DNA from: Acanthochromis polyacanthus
Taxonomy: Eukaryota > Chordata > Actinopteri > Pomacentridae
DNA length: 64,000 nt
Assembly (NCBI RefSeq): GCF_021347895.1
Contig: NC_067120.1
Location: 26,459,361-26,523,360 of the forward strand
Direction: 5' to 3'
Part shown: in pieces, positions 31,151 to 46,260 of the stretch
Position numbering within the stretch: the first letter of the stretch is position 1
Layout of the letters: each line of letters opens with the position of its first letter
Made by a program: the position numbers and the translations under genes
Notes under the pieces: generated by a model
What the model was told of the DNA's origin: nothing
Seen by the model: the letters and a program-made list of their open reading frames with translations, nothing else
Databases searched by the model: none

Positions 31151-31354
31151 ATTCTCTATTTGTGTGATTCAATAAACATGCTTTAGGCATTTCAATGAAG
31201 TTCAGTGTTTGCATTATTCAATTTTTTTACGCCAATTTTTACACTTTTACTGCAATTGAATATCGGCTCCAAATATCGGTTATCGGCCTCCTCTAACTAC
31301 AAATAATCGGTATCGGTCCTGAAAAACCCATATCGGTCTATCTCTATTGCACAC

Positions 31355-32147
31355 TTTAGTATACAACGAAATTACATTAACTTTGACACAAAGAGATGAA
31401 TCTTAGGGGTTTAATCAATAATAGGTGAGAGACTAAGGATTTGACATACTTAACCCATAAGAACCCATGATGACACCAGTGTAACAAGCACTTTGAGTGC
31501 CACAGTCTCTTCCTGTAAAGTTTTGTCTGACCTTAACTCATTAAGTCCTTTAAGGAAAAATGGGTCTGGGTTCTTATGGGTTAAAATTCTCAATTAATGC
31601 TTGTTCAGGTTTAAGTATTTTGTTAGCCCCTTTGCCAAATGAACTTGCTATGTAAAAGATTTTCCATTCGGAAAGGTAGGTAGATAGAACATGTCACCAT
31701 ATGTTTCTTTCAAATGAATTACTCAGCTGCTGCACACACTCAACAATGACTTATGTGCTTAATGTGACATCACGATGTGAGTATTTGTTTGCGGATGTAT
31801 GGTAGGGTCTCCTAGTTTGCTACCATCAGACACTTCAGTCAGCTGTGTAGTGTAGAAAGGAAAAATCCCAGTGGCTGTATGTCATCATTAATATCAATGA
31901 AATACATGAAGTTTCACTTCTGTTGCTGAATACACATAGGGGAAACAGTGAAATCAATTGTCTGCTGTTATTCTCAGAATAAATAATTCTTTAAATGTGT
32001 TCCACCTGTTTGAAAGTTTGTTTGCGGCTCACAAACAGAAATCAAGACATTGCTAGAGGAGAGCCACATTCCCCCTCAGACTCGCAAAGCCAAAAATGCA
32101 CTGACGTTTTTCTTTTTACAAGACGCAAGATTCCTTAGTCATTTTAC
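31355..32147. other. Intron sequence left of the CADPS-family exon
   Basis: No element or exon recognised. A near-repeat of ACCCATAAGAACCCATGATG/GGGTTCTTATGGGTTAAAAT at about 31450-31585 forms an inverted pair. Confidence 0.5.
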
Positions 32148-32261
32148 CTCATAGTAGCTCCTCACAGCATTACAGAAAGCTTCATCTGCCACAATCTGCG
32201 TTTCCCCTTTGAGGAAGGCCAGAAAACGATCCTTCACCACCTGCAACTGTTGCTTGTTCAC
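32148..32261 (-). CDS. cadps2: CADPS-family (cadps2-like) internal exon
   Basis: A 114-bp exon of 38 codons, phase 0 at both ends. It is bounded by TCTCTCGCAG|GTGAAC on the acceptor side and GAG|GTAAAA on the donor side (minus strand). It encodes [18 protein letters not shown] and [18 protein letters not shown], a segment characteristic of the calcium-dependent secretion activator (CAPS) proteins, which prime dense-core vesicles for exocytosis. The NKQQLQ and [14 protein letters not shown] wording is closer to CADPS2 than to CADPS as I remember them, so the paralogue is probable, not certain. Flanking exons (the YPFNAKQ exon 1 and the FLKSDRVARMVQ exon) are not in the window, so its introns exceed 30 kb on both sides. 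Confidence 0.85.
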
Positions 32262-32610
32262 CTGCGAGAGAGAAGAGATGATGGAAGAGAGAAATGAAGA
32301 AAAGTACAGAGAAAAATGAGAGGACAGATGGAGAATTATCAAATAGAAAGGAAGAGCATAATATGAGAGGAAGGGAAGATAGATGAGAAACAGAAAAAAG
32401 GTAGAAAATTGGAGTCATTAGTTTCCATTACCCTTAGATATGTGCAAAATGTAAATAGTGCAATAAAAAACTGGTAATGGAAACGCCTGAATTTTGAAAA
32501 AGGACTAAAATATCATTAAAAAGTTTTTACGCTCTCATGAGGTGGTTTTCAGACGTTTCAATATTGAAAAATATCGGAAAAGCACAATGGACACACTTTT
32601 TTCGCAATTA

Positions 32611-34245
<1,635 letters not shown>

Positions 34246-34301
34246 TATACGTCACAGGACGTGACATACCTGGTCACATGACCAGTTCTCTCGAAGTAAA
34301 C

Positions 34302-34622
34302 ATGGCGCAGTACGTGTGGACAGAAGAGGAGACCGAGACTTTTCTTGCCATTATTCTTGAGAAAAACATCACTGCCATACTAGATAGTCAATGTAAACAT
34401 AACACCTACACGCAACAGGTTTTGGGCGTCCATCTTCCTGCAGTGAAATCTCGCGGGATGATATTTTACGAGAGTTACGATGCTTCTGCCCAGAACAACC
34501 TTCAATGGAAACACGTTCAAAGCGCAAATATACTCTTACTTAGAAATATCACTTTTATTTTGCGAAAAACTGTAATGGAAACCCAACTATTGTTAGTGTC
34601 AGAGAGTCTAACACCATTATAG
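34302..34622 (+). pseudogene. Myb/SANT-like first exon of a Harbinger-type gene
   Basis: The ATG at 34302 opens MAQYVWTEEETETFLAIILE followed by KNITAILDSQCKHNTYTQQ, the first helices of the Myb/SANT (MADF-like) DNA-binding domain carried by PIF/Harbinger elements. Similarity fades after about 45 codons, and the later part of the frame runs through the terminal repeat. No Harbinger nuclease follows. Confidence 0.5.
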
Positions 34623-34854
34623 TGGTGAGAATAGCACAGTCTCAATATCAAACGAATGTCTTTCACTAGGAAGCAAAGTTCCAAACAACAGAGGAAGATC
34701 AATCTGTCTTGTCAAAGATGGAAGGACAGCTTAAACCTAAATTTCAAATAAATGTCCCTGGGTTCAGTTCAGAACTATAAAATTCATACGTGTCATTTTT
34801 GTTGCATGGCAGTTGTTGCATGGTGATGTAAGAACTGTTTAAATGCTAATATAC

Positions 34855-35330
34855 ACCAATCAGGCATAACATTATGACTACCTGCATAATATTGTGTTGG
34901 TCTCCTTTATGCTGCTAAAATTTCTTGTCAAAGTTGGGCATGGACACAGGACTTGTGGGGAAGTTTTTAGGCGCTAGGATGGTGGCAGCGAATTCTGTGG
35001 GTCCTGTGGGTTGCAGGGTGGGACCTACCAAGATCAGGCTTAATCTAGCACATCCCACAGATCAATAAGATTTGAATCTGGGGAGTGTGGAACCTGGGTT
35101 CCTGGGTACCTTTGCTCTGTTGTGTTCCCTGGGTCACTCCTGAGCAGCTTTTGTGGTGTGTCGGGGTGCATTGTCCTGCTGAGGGCAGCAACTGTCATCA
35201 AGGACTGCTGTTACTATTGAGGAGTAGGGGGATGGGAGGTTGCTTGACCTGCAATGTTTAGGTGTATGGTACACGTTTCTTGCATATTGCATCATTTGTA
35301 TAGGAAGGGATATACGTAGGATGATCAAAA
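34855..35330 (-). pseudogene. Tc1/mariner fragment (fourth family)
   Basis: The left part is a repeat familiar in fish (ACCAATCAGGCATAACATTA, then GTGTTGGTCTCC). The minus-strand frame at 35134-35328 includes CCPQQDNAPRHTTKAAQE, the second catalytic Asp box of Tc1/mariner transposases, followed downstream by degraded PHSPDSNLIDLW, equivalent to the SPDLNPIE box. The N-terminus is missing. Confidence 0.6.
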
Positions 35331-35513
35331 TTAGTACAGAATATCATGCATGGGCATGGTTCTGCCATCTACTGAGGGCTCGTCTAGTTTTCTTACCAAT
35401 TAGTATGTAAATGCAAATACTGTAGGTAGTAACTACAGAAGCAAACACAAGTAAAAGCAAACATTAGAAGACAGCTTGTGTCTGCAAGTTGGAAGAATAA
35501 AAACAAAAAGAAC

Positions 35514-36120
35514 TAGAAAAGCACTCAGAGTGCAGTCCTCCACCAAGGCTGTTCATTCCCCCATATGACATTGTCACTAATGCAGCATTTTATTTTTCAA
35601 AATGCAGCATATGTTTGTTAGTTATTGATGATCAGAAATCATGGCAACACAGAATGTGGCCCTTTATTATAGATGTACCCACAAACAAAATGACCTTGTG
35701 CTTAGCACAGGCATGTGTTTTGTATGTGGAAGTGATGTACAGATACTGAATCACCTGACCTAAATATGTGGCGGCCAGCAGGAAATGATGGGACTCGGAA
35801 ACACCCCCACAATTTAATCAATTGTTCCTGGTATCCTTTCCGACGGATAAGTCTGCAGGGGTGGATTTGTACTAGGATCGCAATAATGTGATCAACAGCA
35901 GGCAGTTGATGAAGCGGTCACTTGTTGTCATAGTTACAGAAACGCTGTGCTGCTATTTTGCAATGATACAGAAATCTCTAACAAATCCTGACGGTCATTT
36001 CTGGTCTTGCCTGGAAATTTTATCCAAACCCGTTAATCTGTTTGAGTAATGTTGCTGACAGACAAACAAACAAATGCCGATTGCCAGAAAACTTCCACTG
36101 CGTTCCTTGGCGGACTAATT
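35514..36120 (+). repeat. Unclassified repeat family 'CTAGAAAAGCACTC', copy 1
   Basis: Starts AACTAGAAAAGCACTCAGAG, CAGTCCTCCACCAAGG. Contains ATTTGTACTAGGATCGCAAT, a GATCAACAGCAGGC block, AAATCTCTAACAAATCCTGA and TAATGTTGCTGACAGACAAA, and ends CGTTCCTTGGCGGACTAATT. The ends are a loose inverted pair (CTCCACCAAGG / CCTTGGCGGA). No protein coded. Copies or parts recur at 40135, 42560, 43670 (reversed), 50210, 52255 and 58243. Confidence 0.65.
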
Positions 36121-37917
36121 AAAACAAGACACTACACAACAGACTAATTAAAACAAGACACTACAGTCAAACTAATTGTTCTACAAATGGACCAAAATAA
36201 TAGTGTATGTTAAGATTTACAATTCCCTTCATAGAAGTCATATGCCACTGATTTGTGCTGATCTGGTTATGTCATATATTTGCCAGTTACTTATTTATTT
36301 TTTTGGAATGTCAGCATATCATTTAGTCATTTTACTCTCACTCACATAACTGCATATACAATCTTGCTAGATAGCAGTCTTTTCTTCTGGCTTTTCCGTT
36401 GTGAGAATTCGTTTCTTTTTTTCATTTTATGTAACTGTCAGCTAAATATCAACGACATTAGACTGTTGGTTAAACAAACAAGAGATGACAAGATGTCATT
36501 TTGGGCTGTAGAAATTTTTCAGTATTTTTTGACACCTCATAAAAAAAATACAATGACACAAAAAAATTGTAAAATAATTGCTAGTGGTAGCATTACCAGC
36601 CAACTAATCTATCTGCTCCTCTACATATCCACTTCTTCAGCTAGCCTTTGCTGTGAACTGCTTAAGGAAATATAGTGCTGTACAAATGTATTGGACATTA
36701 AAAGTAAAATGAGAATGCTTGAAAAAAAAAAATTTAAAAAAACTCTAAGCATGATGTTGGAGGACTCCTTGTTCTTTGTGTGGATAAATATAGTTTTTAT
36801 GACAGCTGTATGTTTGGGTTGCTTGCCATGCTGACAGAACAAATTTGTGATCCACCAGACACCTCCCTGACAGTACCGCTGATGAAAAACAATCTAAAAA
36901 TGCAGCATGCCTAAACGCGGTCTGGTGGAACACATATTTCACCAAAACATTTTTTTTCCTATAGAAAAACAATTCTGAGTAGAACACAGCAGTCAAGCCA
37001 GAAAAAAAGGAAAACCATTCCTGTAAATGTCATTGGTAATTTCTGTCCAGTGAACCACAGCTGACATATTGTGTTGTATGACAATTTTAAGTTTTCATGA
37101 GTAACAGAATCACCAGAAGGTGCAGCTCATACACTGCATATGTATGAGGCATCAGGAGGACGGGATTGTTGGGAAAAAAATTAAACCATTATTCTTCCGC
37201 TTGTTACAACACTGCCAGCAACAAATACATTCTGAAAGTCAAAGTGGCAATTTCCAGCAACACAAAGTGAGCAGCGACTTATCTCCTGCCGACAGCTTTT
37301 TGTGTGGGCTTCTTTGCCAATTCTGTGTCTAAATGGAGCTGCTATGGTTCGCCTTTAACCAACAGAGAGGAGGAGGAGGAGGAGAGTGAATTTATGAAAA
37401 TCAGTAGGTTGGGGCTGCGGACGTAAATAAAAAACAAACAACAAAAAAAAAAAACTCAAACTCCATTCATAACAGGTTAAAAATATGAAATACAGCTTAT
37501 TACAGATAAGGAAGGTGCTACTGAAGGCCAGCATTGCACTGAAATGTGGTACGACAATAGGAACAGCCCAAGGACATATTGATGCTAAGAATACACTTGT
37601 CGCTTGTCCGAGGGAGCACATTATATGAGGTACAGTTATGCAAGTTTGTTGATGAAGCTGTAGATGTTGGTTCATTACAAAGCTCTGAGCCAAAAGAAGA
37701 AAGTGTGATTAGAGCGAACCAAACAGTATAACAATAGAATTTGATTCATTTGTAGTACAGAAAAACCAAGATTACATTTTTTTTTAATGCAGATGTTTTA
37801 AGCTACACAAAGTGATTTAATGCTCTGTTTCTTTCTGGAGAAGGTCACCAGAAAAACCCTAACACAATGCCAGGACAAGCTGAATCCTAAACTTTGTAGT
37901 TAGTTCCATCCATCCAG
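36121..37917. other. Probable intron sequence, nothing recognised
   Basis: A 24-bp direct duplication (ACTAATTAAAACAAGACACT at 36115 and 36143) opens it. Short open frames on both strands show no family resemblance. A homopolymer A run lies near 37445. Confidence 0.5.
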
Positions 37918-37919
37918 TA

Positions 37920-39552
<1,633 letters not shown>

Positions 39553-39589
39553 TATATATACCGCTTAATTCTCATTAGGGTTGTGGTGG

Positions 39590-39935
39590 AGCTGACTTAG
39601 AGGGAAGGCAGGGGACCTTCTGGACAGGTCACCGATGTTTCACAGGGCTACATGTAGAGACAAAAAAAAAAAAAAAAAAAAAAATCACACTCACATTCTC
39701 ACCTGTGGACAATTTAGAGTTATCAATTAACCTCAGCATGTTTTTGGACTGTATTGGAGGAAGCCGGAGTAACTTCAGCATGTTTTTGGACTGTATTGGA
39801 GGAAGCCGGAGTGCCCGAAGAAAACCCATGCATGCATAGGGAGAACATGCAAACTTCATGTAGAAAGATCTCAGGAAGGTTGGGACACAAAGACTGGGGG
39901 TCTTGTAGCTGCACAGTGAAAGTGCTAGTCACCAA
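39590..39935 (-). repeat. Fish SINE/L2-type body, reversed relative to 54490 copy
   Basis: Contains CTTCTGGACAGGTCACCGAT, CACAGGGCTACATGTAGAGA, an A23 run (39662-39684), CACACTCACATTCTCACCTG, GGACAATTTAGAGTTATCAA and GGGAGAACATGCAAACTTCA. This is the body of the common fish SINE with an L2-like tail, on the minus strand. A 42-bp segment with CAGCATGTTTTTGGACTGTA is duplicated in tandem at 39736 and 39778. Confidence 0.7.
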
Positions 39936-40134
39936 CTTTGGAGTTACTTAGTTGAGGTTATTTCTTCTCAAAATAATTGCAATGATTGGTCTGGTTTCAC
40001 AATCCATTCGAACTTTGTCAACTTTTCCTTCAGACGGATTCTTCCATTGTAAGCTACTGATTGGTTACGTTTTGCATAAGTTGTTCTCTATATTTCTTTA
40101 ACATATTGAAAAGAGCAGGATTTATCCACAGATG

Positions 40135-40335
40135 CCATGATTGTTTACTCCGCCAAGGAGGCAGAGCCTCAGCGCAGTTGTGTGATGATCGGCGTTGGTT
40201 TGTCTGTCTGTCTCTTTGTTGGCAACATTAATCAAAAAAAGATTAACGGATTTAAAAGAAATATTCAGGGAAGGTCAGAAATGACACAAGGACCAATTGG
40301 TTAGATTTTAGCTGTGATTCAGCTTATATTCTTTA
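40135..40335 (+). repeat. Partial copy of the 'CTAGAAAAGCACTC' family end
   Basis: Reads TTTACTCCGCCAAGGAGGCA, GGCGTTGGTTTGTCTGTCTG, GGCAACATTAATCAAAAAAA and GGTCAGAAATGACACAAGGA. This is the inverted equivalent of the right end of the copies at 35514 and 52255. A tRNA-derived SINE follows directly. Confidence 0.5.
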
Positions 40336-40344
40336 TAAGAATAT

Positions 40345-40560
40345 TGTGGGGGCGGCTGTGATGATCGAACGGTCGGCGGTTCGATTCCCGCTCTCACCTC
40401 GTCACGTGCTGTTGTGTCCTTGGGCAAGACACTTAACCCTCCTTGCCTCCAGGGCTGCTCTCACACTGGTGTATGAATGCGTGTGAATGTTGGTGGTGGT
40501 CGAGGGGCCGTAGGTGTGGATTGGCAGCCACGCTTCCGTCAGTCTGGTTAATTGATCTCT
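40345..40560 (+). mobile_element. tRNA-derived SINE
   Basis: GGGGGCGGCTGTGATGATCG, then the B-box-like GGTTCGATTCC and CCTTGGGCAAGACACTTAAC, CACTGGTGTATGAATGCGTG and a GGCAGCCACGCTTCC end. The B box and the LINE-type body are well known in fish SINEs; the A box region is shortened. RNA polymerase III transcription is possible in principle but this copy looks truncated. Confidence 0.6.
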
Positions 40561-40578
40561 CCCACGGGATTTTGGACT

Positions 40579-41972
40579 GAATTCCCTTATTAATCCCTGA
40601 ATTTCCTCTCTATTTAGGTTGAATGATGACCATTGTATTTACTTATCACCAAATGTCTGACTGGTTATGTTTTCAATGTGATACATATTTTTATTGTCTT
40701 AAACAAACATATAGCTCTGAATCGAATAATTCACATAATTGTGTTTCACTTTCACACAACTGAATATGGTGAGATAGACAGATCGTGTTTTGCACGCTTA
40801 ATATAATATTTTAATCCATTCTGGATTCCTCTTTCTTCTCTATTCTGTGAGAACAAAGATTCCAAATTCCACCAGAGACTCGCGCCGAAAGTTTCTTTCT
40901 CCACCTCTGACCTTTATAAGCCTAAGCAGCCCCCACCTTCACTCTCTTCTTCTTCTCTCTGCCCGAGACCACACGTCAGGGCCTCTCATTATTTTTCTTA
41001 TCGAAAGCGTGTTTTTAACCAATCTTTGAAATTCCCTCACCATCAAAGTTTGTTAACTATTTATCTCTTAATATTTTTGTAACTTAAGGAGACATTTTGC
41101 TCGATTTTAAGCAAATTTTATTCGTTTAATCTGGAGAACCGATTCAGAACCAGCATTTATTTTTCTTAATTTTGACAGTTTTTCATCAAACATCTGTTTT
41201 TCTTGGCTAAGAATGAGAGCCATCATTTTTAAATCAAGCGGCATTAAACCCGGCACCATTCAGCTGTGACCACTGGAGCTCTGCTGAGTCAGACCTCCTA
41301 TCAACGGACCGATCTCCTTATGCAGGACGCCTATCTGCTGCCATAATGACGGACACCGCGTCGGGGAAGCAAAGCCCTCCCGCTGCGCTGTGATGAGTCA
41401 TCTACCGGCATCCTCTGCGTCCCAGCACCAGACGGTCCACTTCAGTAACTCCAGCTGAGTTTGCTCCGATTCCATTTTATGGGTGATGTACTAACCGCTT
41501 GATCAATTAATTCGTTTAATCCATTTATTCTTTTACAAATCATTAGAATTCTTAATCCAAATTACCGGTTACCTCGTCAGGTTAGCTCTGGCTAATCCTC
41601 ACCATATTTCCGTCTCTCTCACACACACTTCCACATCTCTCACACACGCATACACCACACACACACTCCCACATTCCACACATGCACACGCACACACACA
41701 CACCATATCCATATAGTATATAGTTCACTTGTCATTTTCATAGAATAGTTAATAAATACCTTCATTTTAGACCAAATTACAGCTTGTGTTTCTTTGTGTA
41801 GAATGTGGTCAATTTAATTGAGAATTCAAGACTTTTTGATATGAGATTGATGAAAATTTTTATGAATATTAATAATTTTATGAATGTTAATTAATAAATG
41901 TCCTAGCTATTAGAACGCTAGGTGGTGCCCCAATTATTGATAACGAGAGCTATAAATCATAACGTAGTACCC
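40579..41972 (+). other. Possible solo LTR of an endogenous retroelement
   Basis: A 1.4-kb non-coding stretch with promoter-like CTTTATAAGCC at about 40911, a pyrimidine-rich leader, CACACA repeats (41620-41703) and AATAAATACC at about 41752. A T/A-rich region follows and ends GGTGGTGCCCCAATTATTG ... CCCTTACACCA. TATA box, polyadenylation signal and a CA end would fit an LTR, but a TG start, matching partner LTR and target duplication were not found. No retroviral coding sequence accompanies it. Confidence 0.35.
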
Positions 41973-42085
41973 TTACACCATGGTGGGAAATTAGCAACAG
42001 CCAGATACTGGTTTAACATGACGTGGTTGGTAGATTTGCGGCACAAAATGCTAATTTACTATTGAATGAATCATATTCGGACATA

Positions 42086-42462
42086 CACACGTGGACAAAA
42101 TTGTGGGTACCCCTCAGTTAAAGAAGGAAAAACCCACAATTCTCACTGAAATCACTTGAAACTCACAAAAGTAACAATAAATAAAAATTTATTGAAAATT
42201 AAATAATCAAAAACAGCCATTACTTTTGAATTGTTGATAAACATAATTATTTAAAAAAACAAACTAATGAAACAGGCCGGGACAAAAATGATGGTACCTC
42301 TATAAAAGATTGAAAACTATTTGACCAGAGTGACATGATTAACTCAGGTGTGTCATTTAATTGACATCACAGGTGTTTCCAAACTCATAATCAGTCAGTC
42401 TGCCTATTTAAAGGGAGACAAATAGTCACCCTGCGGGGTACCAACAATTTTGTCCACGTGTG
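42086..42462 (+). mobile_element. Tc1-A deletion derivative, 377 bp
   Basis: TA at 42084-42085 and 42463-42464. It keeps the left 350 bp of Tc1-A, up to AGTCACCCTG just before the transposase start, joined directly to the last 26 bp (GGGGTACCAACAATTTTGTC...). The whole transposase and most of the right arm, including the inner direct repeat, are gone. A non-autonomous derivative that still has both outer ends. Confidence 0.95.
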
Positions 42463-42529
42463 TATCTGTCAGTAGCTTAAAAAGTTAATTTCACATCCTG
42501 GCACACACGTGTTCACACACACACACACA

Positions 42530-43030
42530 CACTCACGGCTTGTCACGTCAACTAACAAGAACAGCACGGAGAGAGCACAGTCCTCCTTCTGCATGTGTAC
42601 ATACCGAATCGCGTGGCCTAAATATGGAGCCGGCGACGGGAATTGATGGGACTCAGAGACACCCCCACAATTTAATCAGTAGTTTCTTGTGTCATTTCCG
42701 ATACGTCCACAGCAGTAGATTTGTTGTAGGATCACAATCACGTGATCGTCAGCAGGCTGCTGAGGTAGCGTTCACTTGTTGCCATGGTGACCGTGCCGCT
42801 ATGAGACGCTGTGCTGCTACCTGAATGGGAAATCCTTAACAAATCCATGGATCCAAACTTTAAGCCGAATCAGTGCTGAAGTCTAATCACTTGGTCCTTG
42901 TGACATTTCTGACCGACCCTGAAAACTTCATTTAAATCTCCGAGTCTGTTTTTGAGTGATATGGTAACAGAGGAAGGATTCACAGGCACTGATCGTCACA
43001 TAACTCCGCCATCTTTGGTGGAATAAATAA
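42530..43030 (+). repeat. 'CTAGAAAAGCACTC' family, copy 2
   Basis: CACAGTCCTCCTTCTGCATG, GGAATTGATGGGACTCAGAG, CACCCCCACAATTTAATCAG, TTGTTGTAGGATCACAATCA, GTTCACTTGTTGCCATGGTG, GGGAAATCCTTAACAAATCC, and the end CATAACTCCGCCATCTTTGG. Preceded by a CACACACAC run at 42512. Confidence 0.65.
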
Positions 43031-43189
43031 TCTAATTTACCTTCATTCTTTCAGTGCTCTAACGGATCTGGATGCCACAGTTTCCTTCATGGTGATTTAG
43101 TCATTTCAGCTGTTCTAGTATGTTTCGTGTTTTTTTTGAGTATCAATCGATGATTTTTTTTCTTTTTTGTATTCCACCACAGTATTGCA

Positions 43190-43675
43190 CGGGTGTAAAA
43201 CCGTTTCGCTCCGCTTTGTTGCAGAACATCAGTGAATTAATTGTTTATCATGGTCTTCAGCAGTAATTTTTGTTGGTAAATGAGAGACATTAGTATCGCA
43301 CATGTCTGCATCTTCAAACCATAAACAAGGAAGTGAATTCGGTGACGTAGGTGCATTAGGTTTGCGCTGGGGACTGCTCTGATTGGTGGAACTCACGGGA
43401 GGCGGGCCAAAATTGCGGAAAAGTTGCGGTGATTGGACAAAATTGCAAGGCAGTGCAAAATTCGCAGAGATTGGTTGATTTTGCGTGAATTTGCGCGATC
43501 GCAACATCGCGAATTCCTGGAGGGACTGGTCAATTGCCTGCTGATGATTACATGATTGTGATCCTACTACAAATCGACCGCTGCGGGCTTTTCGGGACTC
43601 TGTCGGAAATGACAAGGAATGAACAGCCTTAGGGCAGAGTACTGTGCTCTCTATGTGCTTTTCTAGTTTACTAGA
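43190..43675 (-). repeat. 'CTAGAAAAGCACTC' family, reversed copy with another repeat inside
   Basis: The right edge reads, on the minus strand, CTAGAAAAGCACATAGAGAG and CAGTACTCTGCCCTAAGG, the family start. Inner CAATTGCCTGCTGATGATTA and ATTGTGATCCTACTACAAAT match the family in reverse. Between 43390 and 43520 lies a different fish repeat with AAAATTGC, GATTGG and GCGCGATCGCAACATCGCGA words. No coding. Confidence 0.5.
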
Positions 43676-45210
43676 AAACTACTACTCATGGAAAAGCTCT
43701 GATTAACTTTAACCAGCCTCTTGAAAATTGAAATCACCTCCAATGATGTGTCAGAGCACATGCTATGTTCACTGTGGTTGTCTATTCCTGACAATGCCAG
43801 AATACTGAGGCATGGTCTTACTCTGCTGCGCACATGATAACCACTGCAACACTAGAAAATGCCATTTGTCTTCTTTATCAGACACTTGCACTGCCAGTAT
43901 TGTTTTGTGAATTGCAGCAGTTACTAGCCATGACTACATGTCTAGATTCTAAAGCTTGGGTGTAGTTACTTATTATTACTTAATGTGCTGTTAAAGAAGA
44001 TGTTTTGAGTGACACTTAAAGCTAAAAACTACTGTTTGGCATGAACTTGTGTCTTATTACTACAAGCAGATCGGATGGATGGATACGTGGGTAAGAGAAT
44101 CACTACTGGTTTCTGTGAAAGCAAGCATGGAGAGGAACAGAAAGTAGGACAAAACATTACAGAACTCCAGAAATTTCAGAAGGCATCCATGCACCAACTA
44201 ACCATATACTTGAGCACAAATGAATGTTTTGCTTCATTTTGTTTATAACGAAAGCTGCACGGGGAAAGTTGGACTTTCATTCTTCCATTATTCGTAGTTT
44301 ACGTGGAAAAACTGGACTATTTAAGACCACTGTTTTCATTTAGATGTACTTTAGGATTGAGATGTACTTTAAGAAATAATCCATAGTTATGAAAGGCATA
44401 AGCCACTTATCTGAGACATTGCTCATATTGCTTCCTCATCAGGATATACAAAGGTAAAAACTACAACTGTATCACAATAATATGCAATTGTTCATATGAA
44501 AGGTAAGAATTTTTTTTAGGATCTCAGTGAACTTGGTTGATTAGATGCTGAGAACAATTTTCAGCCTTAATTCATAGAAATGTTACAGTGATTCTCAAGT
44601 AGGAATTGTTCCTTCCAGCAGTGATTTGCTGATTTAATTCAGCTTCCCCCAAGTTTTCAGATCAGACACACAAGTTCTTCCCCTGAACAAAAACACTCTA
44701 CATGTATAGAATCACTTTCCATTCTGAAACCCCTCTAGCTGTTTCTTTTCTTTTCTTTTAAGTGACCACAGCTGTAATGGCTGTAGATATGTTGGAACTA
44801 AATGCTGTAGCCTAGAGCACACAGTCTGACCAATGACCTGTCTGGAGACTGAGATCGGTTGATTAAATGAGTCAGGTCTGGTGTGATGCTGCTTTGTTGG
44901 AACAAAAACCTGCAGCCACACCGGCCCTTTGTGGAATGAGTTTGACATCCCTGATTTATAGGCTCAATGCTATGAGCCTTGATGAACCTATCAAGAAAAA
45001 CATTCCTTGCTCAAAATAGGAAGAAATGTTATAATAACTTCATATAGCCTTAAGTGTGTTTAGTCAGGCTGTATAAAAGGGTGATGGTTTGATATTTTGT
45101 TAAATGATAAACATGATGCTTGAGTATTGAAATCTATTCTAATATAATATATAATATATATTTTTTCCTCTTTGATGCATTAGTGTTTAATGTTGTTGAA
45201 ACACAAACAG
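43676..45210. other. Probable intron sequence
   Basis: No exon recognised. 44780-44960 contains GTCTGACCAATGACCTGTCT and GGAATGAGTTTGACATCC, resembling one half of the CAGGGGTGTCAAACTC-type hAT MITE seen at 59366. Confidence 0.45.
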
Positions 45211-45214
45211 CCAT

Positions 45215-46260
45215 ACAGTGGTAGAAAAAAAAGTTTGTGAACACCTTTAAAATTTTACAGAATCTCTAATAATATCATGAAGTTTTTGTGGAAAAATCTT
45301 TTTTGTGTTTCAAAAGGTGCGACTATATTAGACAGACAAATGATTTTGTTTTGTTTATTTTTTACAAGGAAAAATAAAACTACATTCTTGACAGTTTCAT
45401 TATGCCAGTTCAACATTGTCGGTATCAAAGTCAAAAAATAAAAGACAATGTGTTCAAAACTGAACAAAAAATAAATGAACCATCACATCATCAAATTAAT
45501 ATTCAGTAGTCCTGCCATTAGCACTAAGCAGAGCTCTAATCCTGGCTGGCATTTTCCACACGAGCCTGTCACACTGTTGACTGTAACCCTGTCCCATTCT
45601 TCTTGATTTACCAATTTCAATTCTTCTAAATTCTTAGCTTTACGCTTTGAAACAGACCTTTTGACAATCCACCACAGATTTTCAGTGGAGTTCATATCCA
45701 GGGAATGAGCTGGCCACTCAAAGACCTGGATACTGTGCTCCTGCAGCCAAATTCTACTGGCTTTGGATGTGTGTCAAGGGGCATTATCTTGTTGAAACAT
45801 TCAATTTTGACCTTGACACGTGCAGAAGGGAGCACGTGGGTTTTGATAATGTCACAATACTTGACAGATTTCAATGTGTCATTACAGACACTGAGATGAC
45901 CAACACCAGCAGCACACATGCATCCCCAAACCATGGTACTGTATCCACCATGCTTGACAGAAGGCACTATACATGGTGGGGACAATGCTTCACCTGGCCT
46001 TCTGCATACCCTCACATTAGCAAGAGAAAGATAAAGCTGGAAACTGGACTCATCTGACCACTGAATCTTTTTCCAATTCTTGGCTGTCCAGTTCTTGTGT
46101 GCTTGAGCCGATCAAGGGCTTCTTGACAGTCTTGTAGGACTTTAAGCCACATACAGTGCCGGTGGACCACTGGACACCGGGCGCAGGTTTGTGGCAGAGA
46201 CAGCCCGAATATTCTGATCTGTTCGTCTGGTGTCCCGGGTCCAAATTTTGCCTTCGTTAC
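45215..46260 (-). pseudogene. Tc1-like element (fifth family), 5' truncated
   Basis: The end repeat reads CAGTGGTAGAAAAAAAAGTT at 45218. Minus-strand pieces: GEALSPPCIVPSVKHGGYST and VWGCMCAAGVGHL (Gly-rich box), FNKIMPLDTHPKPV (ruined second Asp box; DNAPCHT in relatives), then MNSTENLWWIVKRSVSKRKA (catalytic Glu box) and a tail ending LLNINLMM. Right of 46015 a weak RIFGLSLPQ/RTGQPRIGK stretch may be the N-terminal part. Stops and shifts throughout. Confidence 0.75.

Larger units (their letters stand above)
28709..31346. mobile_element. 2.6-kb hAT element with ATCGGT-rich ends
   Basis: Starts TAGAGATCGACCGATTATCG and ends with the inverted CGGTATCGGTCCTG ... ATATCGGTCTATCTCTA. It is flanked by TTGCACAC at 28701-28708 and 31347-31354, a perfect 8-bp duplication. 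No hAT transposase is visible. The interior holds a nested region (about 29090-30390) with a pogo-like frame and a stretch shared with the MITE at 19359, and five tandem units near the right end. Non-autonomous. Confidence 0.8.

Noticed and set aside
40579..41972. Complete endogenous retrovirus
   Set aside because: Only an LTR-like stretch is visible; no gag, pol or env coding and no second LTR were found.
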